Of a DNA stretch of 64,000 nt, positions 46,750-59,397 are shown in pieces. Under the pieces are notes generated by a model. That model searched no databases. It worked only from the letters and a program-made list of their open reading frames with translations, and was not told where the DNA came from. Source of the stretch: Margaritifera margaritifera (taxonomy: Eukaryota > Mollusca > Bivalvia > Unionida > Margaritiferidae); the NCBI GenBank assembly GCA_029931535.1, contig JAQPZY010001523.1:561001-625000 (forward strand), in the 5' to 3' direction. The translations under genes and the position numbers were made by a program. The first letter of the stretch is position 1. Every line of letters starts with the position of its first letter.

Positions 46750-47780
46750 TATTTCAATTACAGTCATCAGCAAGCAACATTGTGCAACATCCCTTAAAAC
46801 TAGAAATCTGTAATGAAGCTACGTGTCACTGCGCTTTCAACTGCCCCACAGTGCAGCAATACCCCCATCAACATTGACCGAGCCCAAAAAGAAATTCAAT
46901 ATTGTAGCAAGGTTTGCCTGTTCAGGGGGTTATTTGCCTACCTTAAACTGCCAGTCATTCCCAAATTAATTAAATCTCCAATGCTGAACCTAGGTTGAAG
47001 TTTTCTGGCGAAAGTGTCGACCTATGTCATTTTTAAAGGTACCGTGTACAAATCTAGTGGGGACACTTAACACAAGTCCCACAAAATCAGTGATGCATAA
47101 CTGTTCATGGGTCATACTGTTTTAGTCAACTGGCAATGTATAGCACTCCCTCACTATAAGGCCCTTCTTTAAAAAACAGTTTCTGTTATAAGGTGAGCAT
47201 GGTCATGTACTGCAATTTAAGGCAGTCTCACCATATGGAAGGATACTTTATGGTTCAGATTGACAGCATCATAATGACGAAGTACAGTAACTTTATTAAT
47301 CAACTAAATTCTTCCTGAACTTTATTACATAAGCTGGGCTAAACTGACAGTCTGGTTTTCTTACTGTTAAAAGTATGTATTTGGCAGGCAGAAAGAGTGG
47401 ACCCTGTCTAAAACCTTGAAACAAATGTCAGGCAAAGACTGACAAGGACTTTTGTCAGTAATTTTGAACTGCATATGATAGGAATGACTGGATACAGTGC
47501 ACCCATAGGTATGCAATACCGTATTTTCCAAGAGACATTTGCACACACACACAAAAAAAAAATAGGGGGATTCCTGCAATCCTACGCTCCAGATACAACA
47601 CCGAATCTCTATCTTTATAATATTATCATAAAAAGGTGTAAGAAATCTGGGAAATATGCAGAAAAAAATGCTGCCTTGATATTTCAACTTGTTACAAAAA
47701 ACAAAACCATTTGAAGATTCATATTATTTTTTGAGCCCTCTATCCATAAAAACCATATTTAATTAAATGCATAATTTTTT
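46750..47780. other. Upstream intron or flank, nothing recognised
   Basis: No coding exon in phase with exon 46735-46130 could be identified here. Short plus-strand frames have no similarity I recognise. Confidence 0.45.
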
Positions 47781-47783
47781 CAA

Positions 47784-48171
47784 CAGGGTTTGTACAGCTA
47801 TTAGTAATACAAATTCCAGACCTTTTCCAGACTGGTTTGCAATTTTTTCCAGACCTCTCTGACACATGAATTTCGAAGTCTGTGTCACTATAAATGAGCA
47901 CATGTTATCCACATAATATAAAATAGTATCCACCAATCACAAGTGGATGATAGGTCACGCGTCTCGCCAAACACACTGAACCAGCAGGGCTGCCCCTAAA
48001 CCAAATGGCACCTCAGGCAATGAGTGCCTTCAGCAAAATAAAACATGGCAACCCAAACTTTCATATTTTTTCCAGACCTTTGGGGAAAATTTTTTATTTT
48101 CCATACTTTTTCCAGGTCTGGAAAAAAAACTTTTTTTCCCCATACTTTCTCCAGACTTTGTATGAACCCTG
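47784..48171. mobile_element. hAT-like MITE
   Basis: This 388-bp segment has inverted ends CAGGGTTTGTACA and (reverse complement) CAGGGTTCATACA, followed by repeated TTTTCCAGAC and CCAGACTTTG blocks in opposite orientation. CAGGGTTCATAC with TTCCAGGACTTTTCC-type subterminal repeats is typical of hAT MITEs. The flanking 8-mers TTTTTCAA and TTCAAACA do not match as a duplication. Confidence 0.7.
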
Positions 48172-48374
48172 TTCAAACATGGAATCAAATAATTTAAATT
48201 TTTGCACAAAAAAAAGTTTTAATGAGAAGATTTCTGTTTGAGAAAAGGTTCAAAATAAGGCCAAATTCTTTGCAAAAAAGAAGAGATTAAAATCATACAC
48301 AATTAAGGTGCTGTTGGTTGTTTTTTTTTATCTTTGAATTATTTTTAGACCTAGACCTTTGATGTTTTATATCT

Positions 48375-48555
48375 GAATCAAGAAGAGACATTCAAGTTTC
48401 AAACAGCGTAAAAAAATACTGATGTATGATAAGGTATTTCGAACAACCAATATATTGTTTGCTAAGCAGATTTTTGATCAAACCTCTTATGAAAAACAAA
48501 AATATTTGTTAGCTTTGGATAAGTTTTTAACTGAAGCATCGAATAATGAAACTGA
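48375..48555 (+). other. Unidentified coding-like fragment
   Basis: A plus-strand frame reads KQRKKILMYDKVFRTTNILF then AKQIFDQTSYEKQKYLLALD and KFLTEASNNETED before TAA at 48558. The amphipathic, low-repeat composition looks like the C-terminal end of a real protein. I do not recognise the family and see no exon or element that completes it. Confidence 0.3.
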
Positions 48556-48619
48556 AGATTAAAAAGTAAACGAAAATATCACAATTTATAACTGTGCAAA
48601 AAGGCCTTTGATCATCTCT

Positions 48620-49880
48620 TTTTCAATGGGTAATTGTTTTGTTAACTGAGAATCTACCATTAATTTTCTATCCACCCTTTTATTGACAAGAATAAAGAAC
48701 CATTGATGCATGTGATCTTTTGTTGTCATTACATCTACTGCTGTTCATTACCAGCAGGAAATACACCTTTACAGCACATAATCCTTAAAAAAATATTTAA
48801 TGAGCGCCCTTTATTAAGCTGGTCACTGTCACAATGAAGCATGCACAGTTTTAAACAATTTAAGAAGCCATTTGATGTTTTATTATCCAGTAAAAATTAT
48901 ACATCAGTACATGCCTAAGTGAAGCCCACAGACCATTAATCAAGTAGCCTTATTGTTTCAATATAGTAAACAAATTATATTATTTATTTCCCTGCTGATA
49001 GCCTAACTAATTTGATCCCATTTGTGGGCCTCTTGCACCAATCTGACCTCGACTAGAATTATCAGGAAAGTAAATTCCTTGACAAAGCCATTGATAAATA
49101 TTTTTAATGACTGCCCTTTACCAAGTCTGCAACTGTCACAAAGCACCACAGTATAGCTCGTACATTTAAAAAAAAGTTTCTAACGCATTTTATATTTCTT
49201 ATTAAATAATTTTTTTTATAGTGAATCTACCTTTATTCTGCAATCCACCCTTCTCTTGTTAATAATCAGCAAGGACAAAGGAGGAGTAATGCATGTGATC
49301 ACTTGTCATTACAATATCTACTGCTGTACATTAACAGCAGAAAAATGGCCTTTACAACTCAGAGACAGCCTAATTTCCCAACTGATGGCCTCACTAACAT
49401 GGGCTCATCTTTGGAAATCTTGCCTTATTCCAGAGTTGACCAGAATTACTTATATCTGGTTGCTCTAGGCATAATTAATTAGCATGCAACTCTGCATATA
49501 GCTATGTTGTTCTTGCTGTAATGTGCCAATGGCTATTGTAATTTAGACGAAAATTAAATGTTTATTCAGATAAGTTAATTGACAATAGTGCCCTTGTACA
49601 TGAGGAAGATAAAAGCTATCAGATAACTGAACAATAAAGAGTACAATCGCCATATAACCTCACTCCCTCTCTCCAAAAGCTACAAAGTAATACTGTTCTG
49701 AATACACACGATCTTACACACTAACACCACATTTCATCCATTTGTATCTCTCTTACACACACATTCAGTGATAAGAACAAAACTCAAGTTTTTTTTTATA
49801 TATTGCAATTAAGATTTATGAGGTTAATGCTGCTATAAGAATATAAGTTGCACATAACTTCGACCACCTTATGCACATTG
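48620..49880. repeat. Segmental duplication, two direct copies
   Basis: About 48640-49080 and 49085-49500 share CCTTTATTAAGC or CCTTTACCAAG, ACTGTCACAA, GAATCTACC, TGCATGTGATC, TGTCATTACA, TCTACTGCTGT and TTACCAGCAG blocks in the same order. The second copy continues to 49880 with GTGCCCTTGTACATGAGG and GAGGTTAATGCTGCTATAAGAATATAAGTTG. An inverted relative is at 53150-53718 and a right-end relative at 51180-51300. Confidence 0.75.
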
Positions 49881-49916
49881 CCATAATAACACACCATAAC
49901 AGCTACAGAGAAATAC

Positions 49917-51171
49917 CACTCAGAATACATAGTGTGAGCCAAAGTTATTATTTCATCCACTCAGAATACATAGTGTGAGACAAAGTTATTATTTCATCCA
50001 CTCAGAATACATAGTGTGAGACAAAGTTATTATTTCATCCACTCAGAATATACAGTATGAGACAAAGTTATTATTTCATCCACTCAGAATATACAGTATG
50101 AGACAAAGTTATTATTTCATCGACTCAGAATACATAGTGTGAGACAAAGTTATTATTTCATCCACTCAGAATACATACAGTATGAGACAAAGTTATTATT
50201 TCATCCACTCAGAATATATAGTGTGAGACAAAGTTATTATTTCATCCACTCAGAATACATAAAGTGTGAGACAAAGTTATTATTTCATCCACTCAGAATA
50301 CATACTGTGTGAGACAAAGTTATTATTTCATCCACTCAGAATATATAGTGTGAGACAAAGTTATTATTTCATCGACTCAGAATACATACAGTGAGACAAA
50401 GTTATTATTTCATCCACTCAGAATACATACTGTGTGAGACAAAGTTATTATTTCATCCACTCAGAATACATAAAGTGTGAGCCAAAGTTATTATTTCATC
50501 CACTCAGAATACATAGTGTGAGCCAAAGTTATTATTTCATCCACTCAGAATACATACAGTGTGAGACAGTTATTATTTCATCCACTCAGAATACATAGTG
50601 TGAGCCAAAGTTATTATTTCATCCACTCAGAATACATAAAGTGTGAGACAAAGTTATTATTTCATCCACTCAGAATACATAGTGTGAGCCAAAGTTATTA
50701 TTTCATCCACTCAGAATACATACAGTGTGAGCCAAAGTTATTATTTCATCCACTCAGAATACATACAGTGTGAGACAAAGTTATTATTTCATCCACTCAG
50801 AATACATAAAGTGTGAGACAAAGTTATTATTTCATCCACTCAGAATACATACAGTGTGAGACAAAGTTATTATTTCATCCACTCAGAATACTGTGTGAGA
50901 CAAAGTTATTATTTCATCCACTCAGAATACATAGTGTGTGACAAAGTTATTATTTCATCCACTCAGAATATACAGTATGAGACAAAGTTATTATTTCATC
51001 CACTCAGAATACATACTGTGTGAGACAAAGTTATTATTTCATCCACTCAGAATACATACTGTGTGAGACAAAGTTATTATTTCATCCACTCAGAATACAT
51101 ACTGTGTGAGACAAAGTTATTATTTCATCCACTCAGAATATATAGTGTGAGACAAAGTTATTATTTCATCC
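49917..51171. repeat. ~42-bp minisatellite, about thirty copies
   Basis: Thirty head-to-tail units share CCACTCAGAATACATA and GTGTGAGACAAAGTTATTATTTCAT. Length varies between about 38 and 44 bp through the spacer between ATACAT and GTGTGAG (AGT, ACAGT, AAAGT, ACTGT). It encodes chance repeats such as YYFIHSEYI in open frames. It sits inside a copy of the duplicated segment described at 48620-49880. Confidence 0.97.
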
Positions 51172-51299
51172 ATCTTTTTCACTTGCTTTTTATCCTACAC
51201 ATATTCACTAATAACAACAAAGTCCTTCTGAGTTCATTTTTTATTGTAATTATATTCAGAAGGTTAATGCTGCTGTAAGATTACAAGTTGTGTAAATTT

Positions 51300-53145
51300 A
51301 GCCATCTTAATTACATGTTGCTGAACTGGTCAAACAGAGCAAGTGTCTGCTCGGCTGTACAAATTCTGTTTCCAGTGCCTTGTCCTAGCCAAATTTTTAC
51401 TTGTCCCATTTTTATAGTTTATTCTATCAGTTTTCCAGTGTCTAATTTCTATAATGTTCAGTGGCAGCAGAGGTAATCATGTCCATATGACCGTATTGTA
51501 TTCTACATTTTTGCTACTTTATTATGTATTACAATGTAACTTGCAATATCTTTGATTTGTGATGTGCTGTCACATATACATGCAGTTTCTGTTTTTAGAA
51601 TGACTAACATATTCATTTTACTGTTTTGGATGTCTGTCAAAATAACAATTATTTTTTATTGTTCAAATTATCCAACGTGAAATATATTTTCTTAAATTTA
51701 GTGCAAGTCCCCCACTCACACACCCACACATGGCAGAAAGCATTCCTAGTCATCGATGAAACCATCGGGAACCAGATAAAAAATAACTAACTCATATTGC
51801 AAAAAGTGGCCAACAGAAAGAAATTTTTTGGATTGCCATTATCTAATCTACTGGAATATATAAAATTTGGTTACATCTGATACAATGCAAGAATGTACTA
51901 GACAAAATATCTTAGATCGATATACCAACGGAGACAATGGCAGCTGCAATAACTTTTATTAGATGCTTCCCGATGGTGAATCCCTTTAACTTCTAAACGA
52001 ACACTTAATTTTGCCTCAATAGAGAATACATATCTAGCTGTAAAGAAAGATAAATTTTATTACATGATATCAAAGTTTTATTTCCTTCTCCTAATCTGTC
52101 TAAATTGATTATGGAAGACCTAAGGTCTCTACACCATCCTAAACTCTACACACTTAAGGCATACATGACATCATCGCTAAGAAACAGTTTACATCCCCTC
52201 CAGACTTTTATTTCTCAAGAAAACCCCAAAATTGTTCAGATACAAGAATTGCTCAGATACAAGAACAATCTTTAATCTGTTGCAAATTTGGCACAAAAGA
52301 TTTGAAAAGAGAAGAAACAAATATTTAGGATCAGGTTTCCCTAAAAACAAAGCAACTGATTACCAATTTGGTGCACATTATTTTATCCTTATCAAGATAA
52401 ATATAGCTATTCTTTACTAGCGAACAATTGTCTTTTTCAGATATTTGGAAAGTCACATTTCAGCGCGCCATATTGACACATACTAAATGCTGACTGCGCA
52501 CTATTAACAACACAATTAAGAGCTAAAACACTAATTTGGAAGAGGACGTTACCAGAAAAAAAGGTGGTGCATAAAAATCTTCCAAATGAAATTGGGGCTA
52601 TTCATTTTTTAAATATTGCACTTGCCCAGGGCTAAACTCTTCTGGTCAGGTACTTGTCTGACAGTAAAATGTTGTAGTCCCTAGTGTCAGGCTATCCAGT
52701 TTGTACGATTCTGATCTATCTTCAATACACAGATGTTTCTTAGTTACTATTAATGATTCATACTTTATTACTTATTACTCAAAAATAAGTGTTATCAAAA
52801 GGAATACCAGCATGTCATGACCAAAATCAGACAACAATTGTACCTGTTTATTTTTTACATTATTATGGTCAAATCAGCAAGTATTTCAGGTCATGTACCG
52901 TATTTGCTGGCCTATAAGTCGATGTGGACTATAAGTCAAATTCGCTAATTTCATCAATGTTCAGTTCTTCATCCATATATAAGTCGATGTGGAGTACAAG
53001 ACAAAGCCAGATCAACACCTCGGCTTCGTCATTTGCGCTAGTAACTTCCAGTTTCATGAATATTAATGGTATCACTGTGCTCTTCCAGATTAATCGGGAA
53101 AATGATTAAGATGGTCTGTACATGTATTATTTATAGGTATTATTT
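51300..53145. other. Flank, nothing firmly recognised
   Basis: No coding similarity was found. CCGTATTTGCTGGCCTATAAGTCGATGTGG at about 52898-52930 resembles one end of the pogo-like or MITE terminal repeats, suggesting a worn third member. Confidence 0.45.
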
Positions 53146-53149
53146 ATTG

Positions 53150-53718
53150 GTACATTGTACGCAACTTTATGAACCCCTGTTGTCAAACAGTTAAGTGCAA
53201 CTTATATTCTTACAGCAACAGTAACCTCATTATCAAATTATATGTACAATAAAAAATATAACTTTATCAAGACTTGTTGTTTTTAGTGAATTCATGTATG
53301 TATGTGTGTGTGTGTGTATGTGTGTGTCACAGAGAAGAAACAATGATATGTCAGTGTGTAAGAATGTATGCATTCAGAGCAGTTTTTACTTGTAACTTGT
53401 GGAGAGAGAGGGAGAGAGACAGAGAGGTTACAGGGCGATTGTAATATGTATTGTTGAGTTACCTGATGACTGTGATCTTACTCATGTACAAGGGCATTAC
53501 TATGTTCCATTATCAATTAATACCTCTAAATAAAAAGTTCATTCTTGTTTAAGTTATGATATCCATTGTCAGAAGAACCACATGGCTTTGCAGTGTTATT
53601 TACATGCTAATTAAATAAGCCTACAGCTTTGGTCAGGCCATTCCAGTTGACACCAGCATTTGATGTGATCAAATTAGTGAGGCTACCAATAGGGAAATGA
53701 GGCTACCCACAGGGTATT
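53150..53718 (-). repeat. Inverted copy of the 49.4-49.9 kb segment
   Basis: The reverse complement of this block follows 49380-49860 in order: AGCCTCACTAATTTG, AATTAGCATGTAAATA, ATTGATAATGGAACATAGTA with GCCCTTGTACATGAG, ATCAGGTAACTCAACAATA, CAATCGCC, TCTTACACACTGACA and GTTGCTGTAAGAATATAAGTT. A (TG)n tract interrupts it near 53300. The hAT element inserted at its edge. Confidence 0.75.
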
Positions 53719-53726
53719 GTAATCGA
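53719..53726. repeat. 8-bp target-site duplication, left
   Basis: GTAATCGA directly precedes the hAT terminal repeat and recurs exactly at 58028-58035. Confidence 0.92.
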
Positions 53727-53887
53727 TAGTGATGGGAATCGGTTAGAATTTCATAATCGATCATCGGTTCCACACAACTTACTGATAATCGATTATAATC
53801 GGTTACAAGTAAATTTTAATTCTTGTTTGTTAGAGTTATATCTTTGTTCAAGAGTTCAATATGTTAATAAATGTACCAGAGTAATCT

Positions 53888-53960
<73 letters not shown>

Positions 53961-56900
53961 TTTAACCTCATAAAAATATTACATTTTTATTGCATTGTGT
54001 TATTTTTGTTCTACAAAAGCAACTTTCTTTGGATTATCAGTTTTATGCAACTGAAAGACTGTTGCAATCCCCCTGAACACTTTTATTCATATGTGATTTG
54101 TCTATTGTTTAAAGTATAGAAGGACATGCTTTTCTTGCTTGTCATTATTTACTAATACTAATATCAAAGCAGTTTAGATTTAAACAAAACAAAAACACCA
54201 ATTAAAAAAATTCAAATTTATTAACAGAACAATTTATCAGCAAAATCATGTAAAGATAGAACATCTAAAGCTAAAATTCTTAAAACTTGACTAAAATGTT
54301 ATCCACATTAAACAAAATCAAAGGTTTGGTTAGTACATATCATGTCATTTTTCAGAATACAGATTATTGCACTAACAATGAACGAATCATTCACATTTTA
54401 CATTTAAATTGAAACAAAACACTAAAAAATGTTTACATTTATTAACTTGACAGTTTAACAGCAAAGTCACATAATGATTGAAAAAATCTAAGACTAGAAT
54501 TCTTAAGACTAGATAAAAATGTTTTCCATGTTACAAGTTAAACAGAAGGTACAATAAAATACAAATCAAATGTTTGAGTAATACTGAACACATAAATCAT
54601 TTTTCAGAATACTGCGTATTCATGTGTTTGTTACACCGACACTACCAATAGTCAATGGTTTTTTTTAAGAATATTATCAAGTCCACATTGCCAGAGCTTA
54701 AACAAGCCCGTTTCTTGCTGATAAGATGTCCAGCCAGACTAAATACCCTCTCACTGGATACAGATGATGCCGGAATACTTAGGTACTTCCGAGCTAGTAA
54801 GCTAAGATGGGGGTAGAACTGGCAGTTTTGTTTCCACCACTGTAACATTGTGAGATTGGTATCAGATGGAGCAGCAGCTAGATATCTGGAAACCTCCTGG
54901 TGGATGACATCTGTTATTGGCTGCTGACTTTCACCAAGGCAAACAACATCTTGCAACCAATCATCCATGTCAACACTGGCCTTTGTTTTCTTGTTTGGTG
55001 GACTAGGTGTAACCACAGTTTTATTGGTGTCATCTTGGACATTTAGTAGTGATGGTACTATTGGTAGAGGTGGCAATGTGTCTGAAGGCTGTTCATCAAT
55101 AGCCCCTGGTTCCACTTTGACATTCACTTTGACATCAGCCATATCAAGAGCAACCTTCAAAAGCAGAGCATGTCCATCTGCTCGCTCACTATCAGGTAGA
55201 AACTCAAGACCCTTCATAGTATTATTTAATAAACAGCCCAACAAAGCTATATCTTTGTCCTGTGTCCTATTCTCAAGTTCTTTTCTCATGACATTTTAAA
55301 GTTTGGCAATTGGAGGTAGATCATTAACATTCGTTTCTATACATTTGGCAAGTTTAAGAAGTATTGGGATAACTTTATGAAGGGTTGGTGATTTGTCTCC
55401 GCAAACACTGTTTGTTGCATTCAGGAACGGTGAGAGAACTTCCACAAGTTTTTCAACCAATGCTTGTTCGTCAAATGTATAGACATAGTTTTTCAATGTT
55501 GCGGCTGCTGACTTGCTTATGTTTGGGTCACTGATAATAGCCATAATAGCAGGTGTCTGCTCAAGCAGTCGTTCAAGCATGTCATGAGTGCTATTCCATC
55601 TAGTCGGAACATCCATCTTGAGCTTGTGTCCTCTAGCACCTACGTCAAGTAGTAACTGCTGCATACTCATTAGCAAATCATTTATGCTTGCGCTTTGATG
55701 GAAAAAGGTCACAAGTTTGCGCCCCTTTGCAATGATTCGTGACAGTTCTGGTATAGCTAGAGCTTTTTTCACAATAAGGTTGATTCTGTGACCATAACAA
55801 CCAAATCGAGTCCATTGAAGTAAATCAAAAGCCTTTATCTCATTGGCTGCATTATCAGTGACTCCAGTTGATGTTGGAAGACTCCATCGCCTCTTAGTGG
55901 CCAACAGGCTTTCTTTTATGTTTTCCCCAGTGTGACTGCCTTCAACTTTTCGTGTTTCTAACACAAGACTTTTCAATTCCCAATCTTTGGAAATAAAATG
56001 TGCAGTCACTGTACTATAACTTTCTGTGTTTATTGAAGTCCATCCATCATGAGTAACAGCTATATCAAGAACATCATGTAGTTCCTCTTTCACTTTTTTC
56101 TCAGCCTGGTCTTTCTTCTCAGCTAGTCTGGAGGACACTGATTTACGACCTGGAATTTCATACCTGAAAATGAAAAGTTTGAAACATTCAGTCATGGTAG
56201 TCAAACAAGACAGGGCATACATGTATTTGGAATATTCCTTGTGTCTAAATATAGTGAAAACAATGAATTTATGTAATGTTTAATTAGACAGGACAACATC
56301 ATATTTAATGAAACATTGCTTAATTTAGGTATGAAAATTCAAAATTCAACACCCTACAGAGTTGACGTCTAGAATCAAATGGATTAACACTTTTTTGTTT
56401 TCTCACTGTCAATTTAAATAAATATTAATAATTTATAGTTTTATCATTCGAAACTTACTTTGGATTAAGAAGCATCACAAAGTTTCTAAAATATTTATGG
56501 TCAACAAGGCTCAGAGGAAGAACTTTGCCAACAATGAGTTTCAAGAGTGCATCATCAATTTCTTTCTGCTTTGTAGCTGACATTCTCTCCATTGGCTTCT
56601 TAAATTGCTCATCAATCTTAGTCTGTTTGGGTGGGGAGTGAACATCAGCACCTCTTGTTAATGCTGTTTCCTTGTGGTCATGATCAAGATGAAAGGCCAT
56701 ATTTGTAGTATTGCCTGGAATGTATTTGAAATAACTGTTTTTATACTGAAATAAAAGCAAACAACAAAATAATTTATGCACAAGTATATTAAAATTAATT
56801 GAATCAAATCAATTATAAAAAATGAGACAAGAAAAAAAGGATTTAAATTAATATTAAATTTGCACATATATTTTTAATTTAATCTGCAACATTTTTAAAT

Positions 56901-57209
56901 GTGCTCTTTTTGTTTTTAAAAAGTCACATGTCTCAGGGAACATCTGTAACAAACCTGAGAGATCTCTTTTCCATCATATATGCCCAATAGCAGGATAATC
57001 TGATCATTTATGTATTTCAAGCATGATATTCACATGACATGGAGCTTTATTATCAAAAGAAATTTTGAAGTATTTTAATGACAGCAACACATGCTATATA
57101 ACAAAAAAGTACAAAGTACACAAACGATTTAATGAAAATAAAACTCTGGATTTAAAATTTTAGATACTGAATTCCATGAAACAACAGTCACCATTCCATT
57201 ATGTAGACA

Positions 57210-57261
<52 letters not shown>

Positions 57262-58027
57262 CTTCAAAATTGCAGCTCATTTATTTTATTTTACATTAGA
57301 GTGCTCCGTTGCCTAATAATCGCATTCGTCGTTGACGACCACATTTTTTTCCAAATTATCCTAAAAGTTTCTAACTATGGAGTATGGTTTTAGATTCGGA
57401 AGTTATGAAGGGAATAAATAATTCAACTCTACTGTAGTGGATCAGAAGGCTTATATCATACTGTTTACATAGTCCAACAATGTAAGAGGTATCACATGAT
57501 AATTTTGTTTTGGTGTAGTACCAAAACAAAATTAGAATACTGTTCATTTTTTACAATATGCATTGGAGTATGTGTTTGCCAAATATATAAAGAAACAAAT
57601 GTATCCCCCAGTTGATTTCAATGAAAATAGCTTGGACCTACCTTTGTTTGCATATTCCTTTCTGCAGAGTTTGCATATGACCTTCGTCGTTACTAAATTC
57701 TCCTTTGTCGGTGGACCCTCCTGTGCTTTGTAAAATCTGAAGTATGTCCATACACGAGAACGAGCTTTTCCTTCAGGATATGGATATATTGTTTGGGGAT
57801 CATTTTCATCCATGGCACGTGTATGATATTTGGCGGCGTTTTAAACATTTTGTTCGGAATCCTCGGTTTTCTTCCCGACAAACAAGGGGAGGGAACTAGT
57901 CTGTGCCGAGCGCTTCACAGTTGTCTCCCTTACCATGCAATCGATTATGGAGTTTCACAATCGATTAGCGAATTTGTTCACCCAACCAACTGATTTTCGA
58001 TTATAATCGATAATCGGAACAACACTA
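53727..58027 (-). mobile_element. hAT (ZBED-type) transposon, nearly intact
   Basis: The element is 4301 bp. It begins TAGTGATGGGAATCGG, and its right end in reverse complement begins TAGTGTTGTTCCGATTATCG. The duplication GTAATCGA lies on both sides, the 8-bp length typical of hAT. Subterminal repeats of the palindrome CGATTATAATCG occur at both ends. It carries a three-exon transposase on the minus strand, two long (AT)n tracts (53890-53958 and 57213-57259) and a tandemly duplicated ~240-bp AT-rich block (about 54178-54365 and 54415-54612) downstream of the transposase. The exact duplication and nearly open frame suggest a recent insertion. Confidence 0.95.
54642..57813 (-). pseudogene. hAT transposase with BED finger, one in-frame stop
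   Basis: Three exons, 57813-57642, 56714-56459 and 56163-54642, join in phase 1 and phase 2 to give 650 codons. The start ATG at 57813 gives MDENDPQTIYPYPEGK. The BED zinc finger has VWTYFRFY, CKLCRKEYA and, across the first junction, GNTTNMAFHLDHDHK. Motifs of the RNase H-like core follow: THDGWTS (first Asp), TGVTDNAANE (second Asp), CYGHRINLIVKKAL and TRWNSTHDMLERLL, then WWKQNCQFYPHLSLLARKYL and SSVSSERVFSLAGHLISKKR, which holds the catalytic Glu and dimerisation region. A TAA at 55298-55296 (codon 432) interrupts an otherwise open frame. Outside that stop it is of normal hAT length. Confidence 0.93.
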
Positions 58028-58035
58028 GTAATCGA
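58028..58035. repeat. 8-bp target-site duplication, right
   Basis: GTAATCGA follows the right terminus of the hAT element, identical to 53719-53726. Confidence 0.92.
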
Positions 58036-58139
58036 TCCTGTAAAGCATATTATTGTATGCAGTATTGTGTAATGCCCTATTGTTTATTACTTGATTTTCT
58101 TAAATCTGTCATAATCAACAGCACTAAAATAAAACGACA

Positions 58140-58690
58140 CATCCAACAAATCTGCCACAATTGATAGGGGTTTTCCGTACCCAAAGTGCAAGCCATCTGC
58201 CAAGTGTGGTAACCATTTATAGTGGAGAACTCAAGTTATTATGCAGAAACATTCTTTTACTTCTTTTAGTCCCAGTGACCTTGACCTTTCTGACCTAAAA
58301 ATTAATAGGGTTCTCCATTACCCAAACTTCAAACCATCCACAAAGCATGATAACCTTAGATGGTGGAGAACTAGAATTATTGTGCAGAACTAGTTGTTCT
58401 TCTTTCACATAGTAACCTTGACCTTTGAGCTTTTGGCCTAAAAATGTACTGGGTTTTTCCTTACCCCAAATAAAAGCCATCCACCAAATTTGGTAACTGA
58501 AGATGGTAGCGAACTAGAGTCATTGTGCAGAAAACATTTTTCTTCTTTCATTTAGGGTGACACTGACCTTTGAGCTTTTAACCCTGAAATTGATAGGATT
58601 CTTCCTTACCTCAAGTGCTAGCCATCCACAAAGTTTGGTAACTGTAGATGGTGGACAACTCGAGTTATTGTGCAGAAATGAAATTGGTAA
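58140..58690. repeat. ~130-bp TGACCTTGACC-type tandem repeat
   Basis: Four units with AGTGACCTTGACCTTT, AAAATTAATAGGGTTCTCC, TTACCC, AAGCCATCCACAAAG, ATGGTGGAGAACT and TTATTGTGCAGAA. It is the third array of this family in the window. Confidence 0.82.
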
Positions 58691-58699
58691 CAGATGGAT

Positions 58700-59395
58700 G
58701 AAAAACATAACATAACATGCTCCACCTAATGGCTGGTATATAAAAACACCTGATGTATTGTACCTTTTATTTAAAATACTGCAGTACATACCTAGTATTA
58801 CTTTTCAAGCTTCCTGCTTTACAGGTAATGTACATGTAGATAAAATCAATGTAATTCAAGGTTATACAAGGCTTTGCCACACTATAACATACTATCTGCT
58901 GCTATTTAAATACTTAGTAATTATGTACAATAAGAAAACTGAAGCCCTGCCAACTAACCAGCTTTGAACTAAATAAACATGGATAAAAATCACTGGTTGC
59001 ATCAAAAGACTTTGAAGTAAAAATTTTGTCTCTACTACATTGTATGGTGACTTTTATGGAAAAACTATAATTCTCTAAATGACAAATATCAGTCATAAAA
59101 GTTGGCAAATTGTGCTCTAGCTAATCAAAAATTACAAAGTACATTTTCCTTCTTTACCATTTTAAAAATTATTTCCAAAGATATATTAATCAGAGATCAT
59201 ACTGTTCACAATAACACCCCGGGAGAATGTACATATGGCTAACATCTGGGACCCATTTTGCAGAATAGTAATTAACACATCAGTCTAGTATCTCCCACAA
59301 TGCTGACCCCATCCAATCAGCCTTGTGTGTAATTGTTTCCAAGACACCTCTGAGATCCAATGAAGATCTTGCTTTCTTGCCACTGTTAGCTTACA
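58700..59395. other. Flank, nothing recognised
   Basis: AT-rich sequence without a coding or RNA feature I can support. Confidence 0.45.
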
Positions 59396-59397
59396 GT

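Noticed and set aside
49917..51171. CRISPR-like array
   Set aside because: Regular repeats with short variable spacers superficially look like one, but the spacers are only 3-6 bp variants and the context is an animal genome.
50561..51278. Open frames with repeated YYFIHSEYI peptide
   Set aside because: They are translations of the ~42-bp minisatellite; the unit length varies and breaks the frame.
53871..54119. Plus-strand frame over the hAT left end
   Set aside because: It consists largely of the (AT)n tract inside the transposon.
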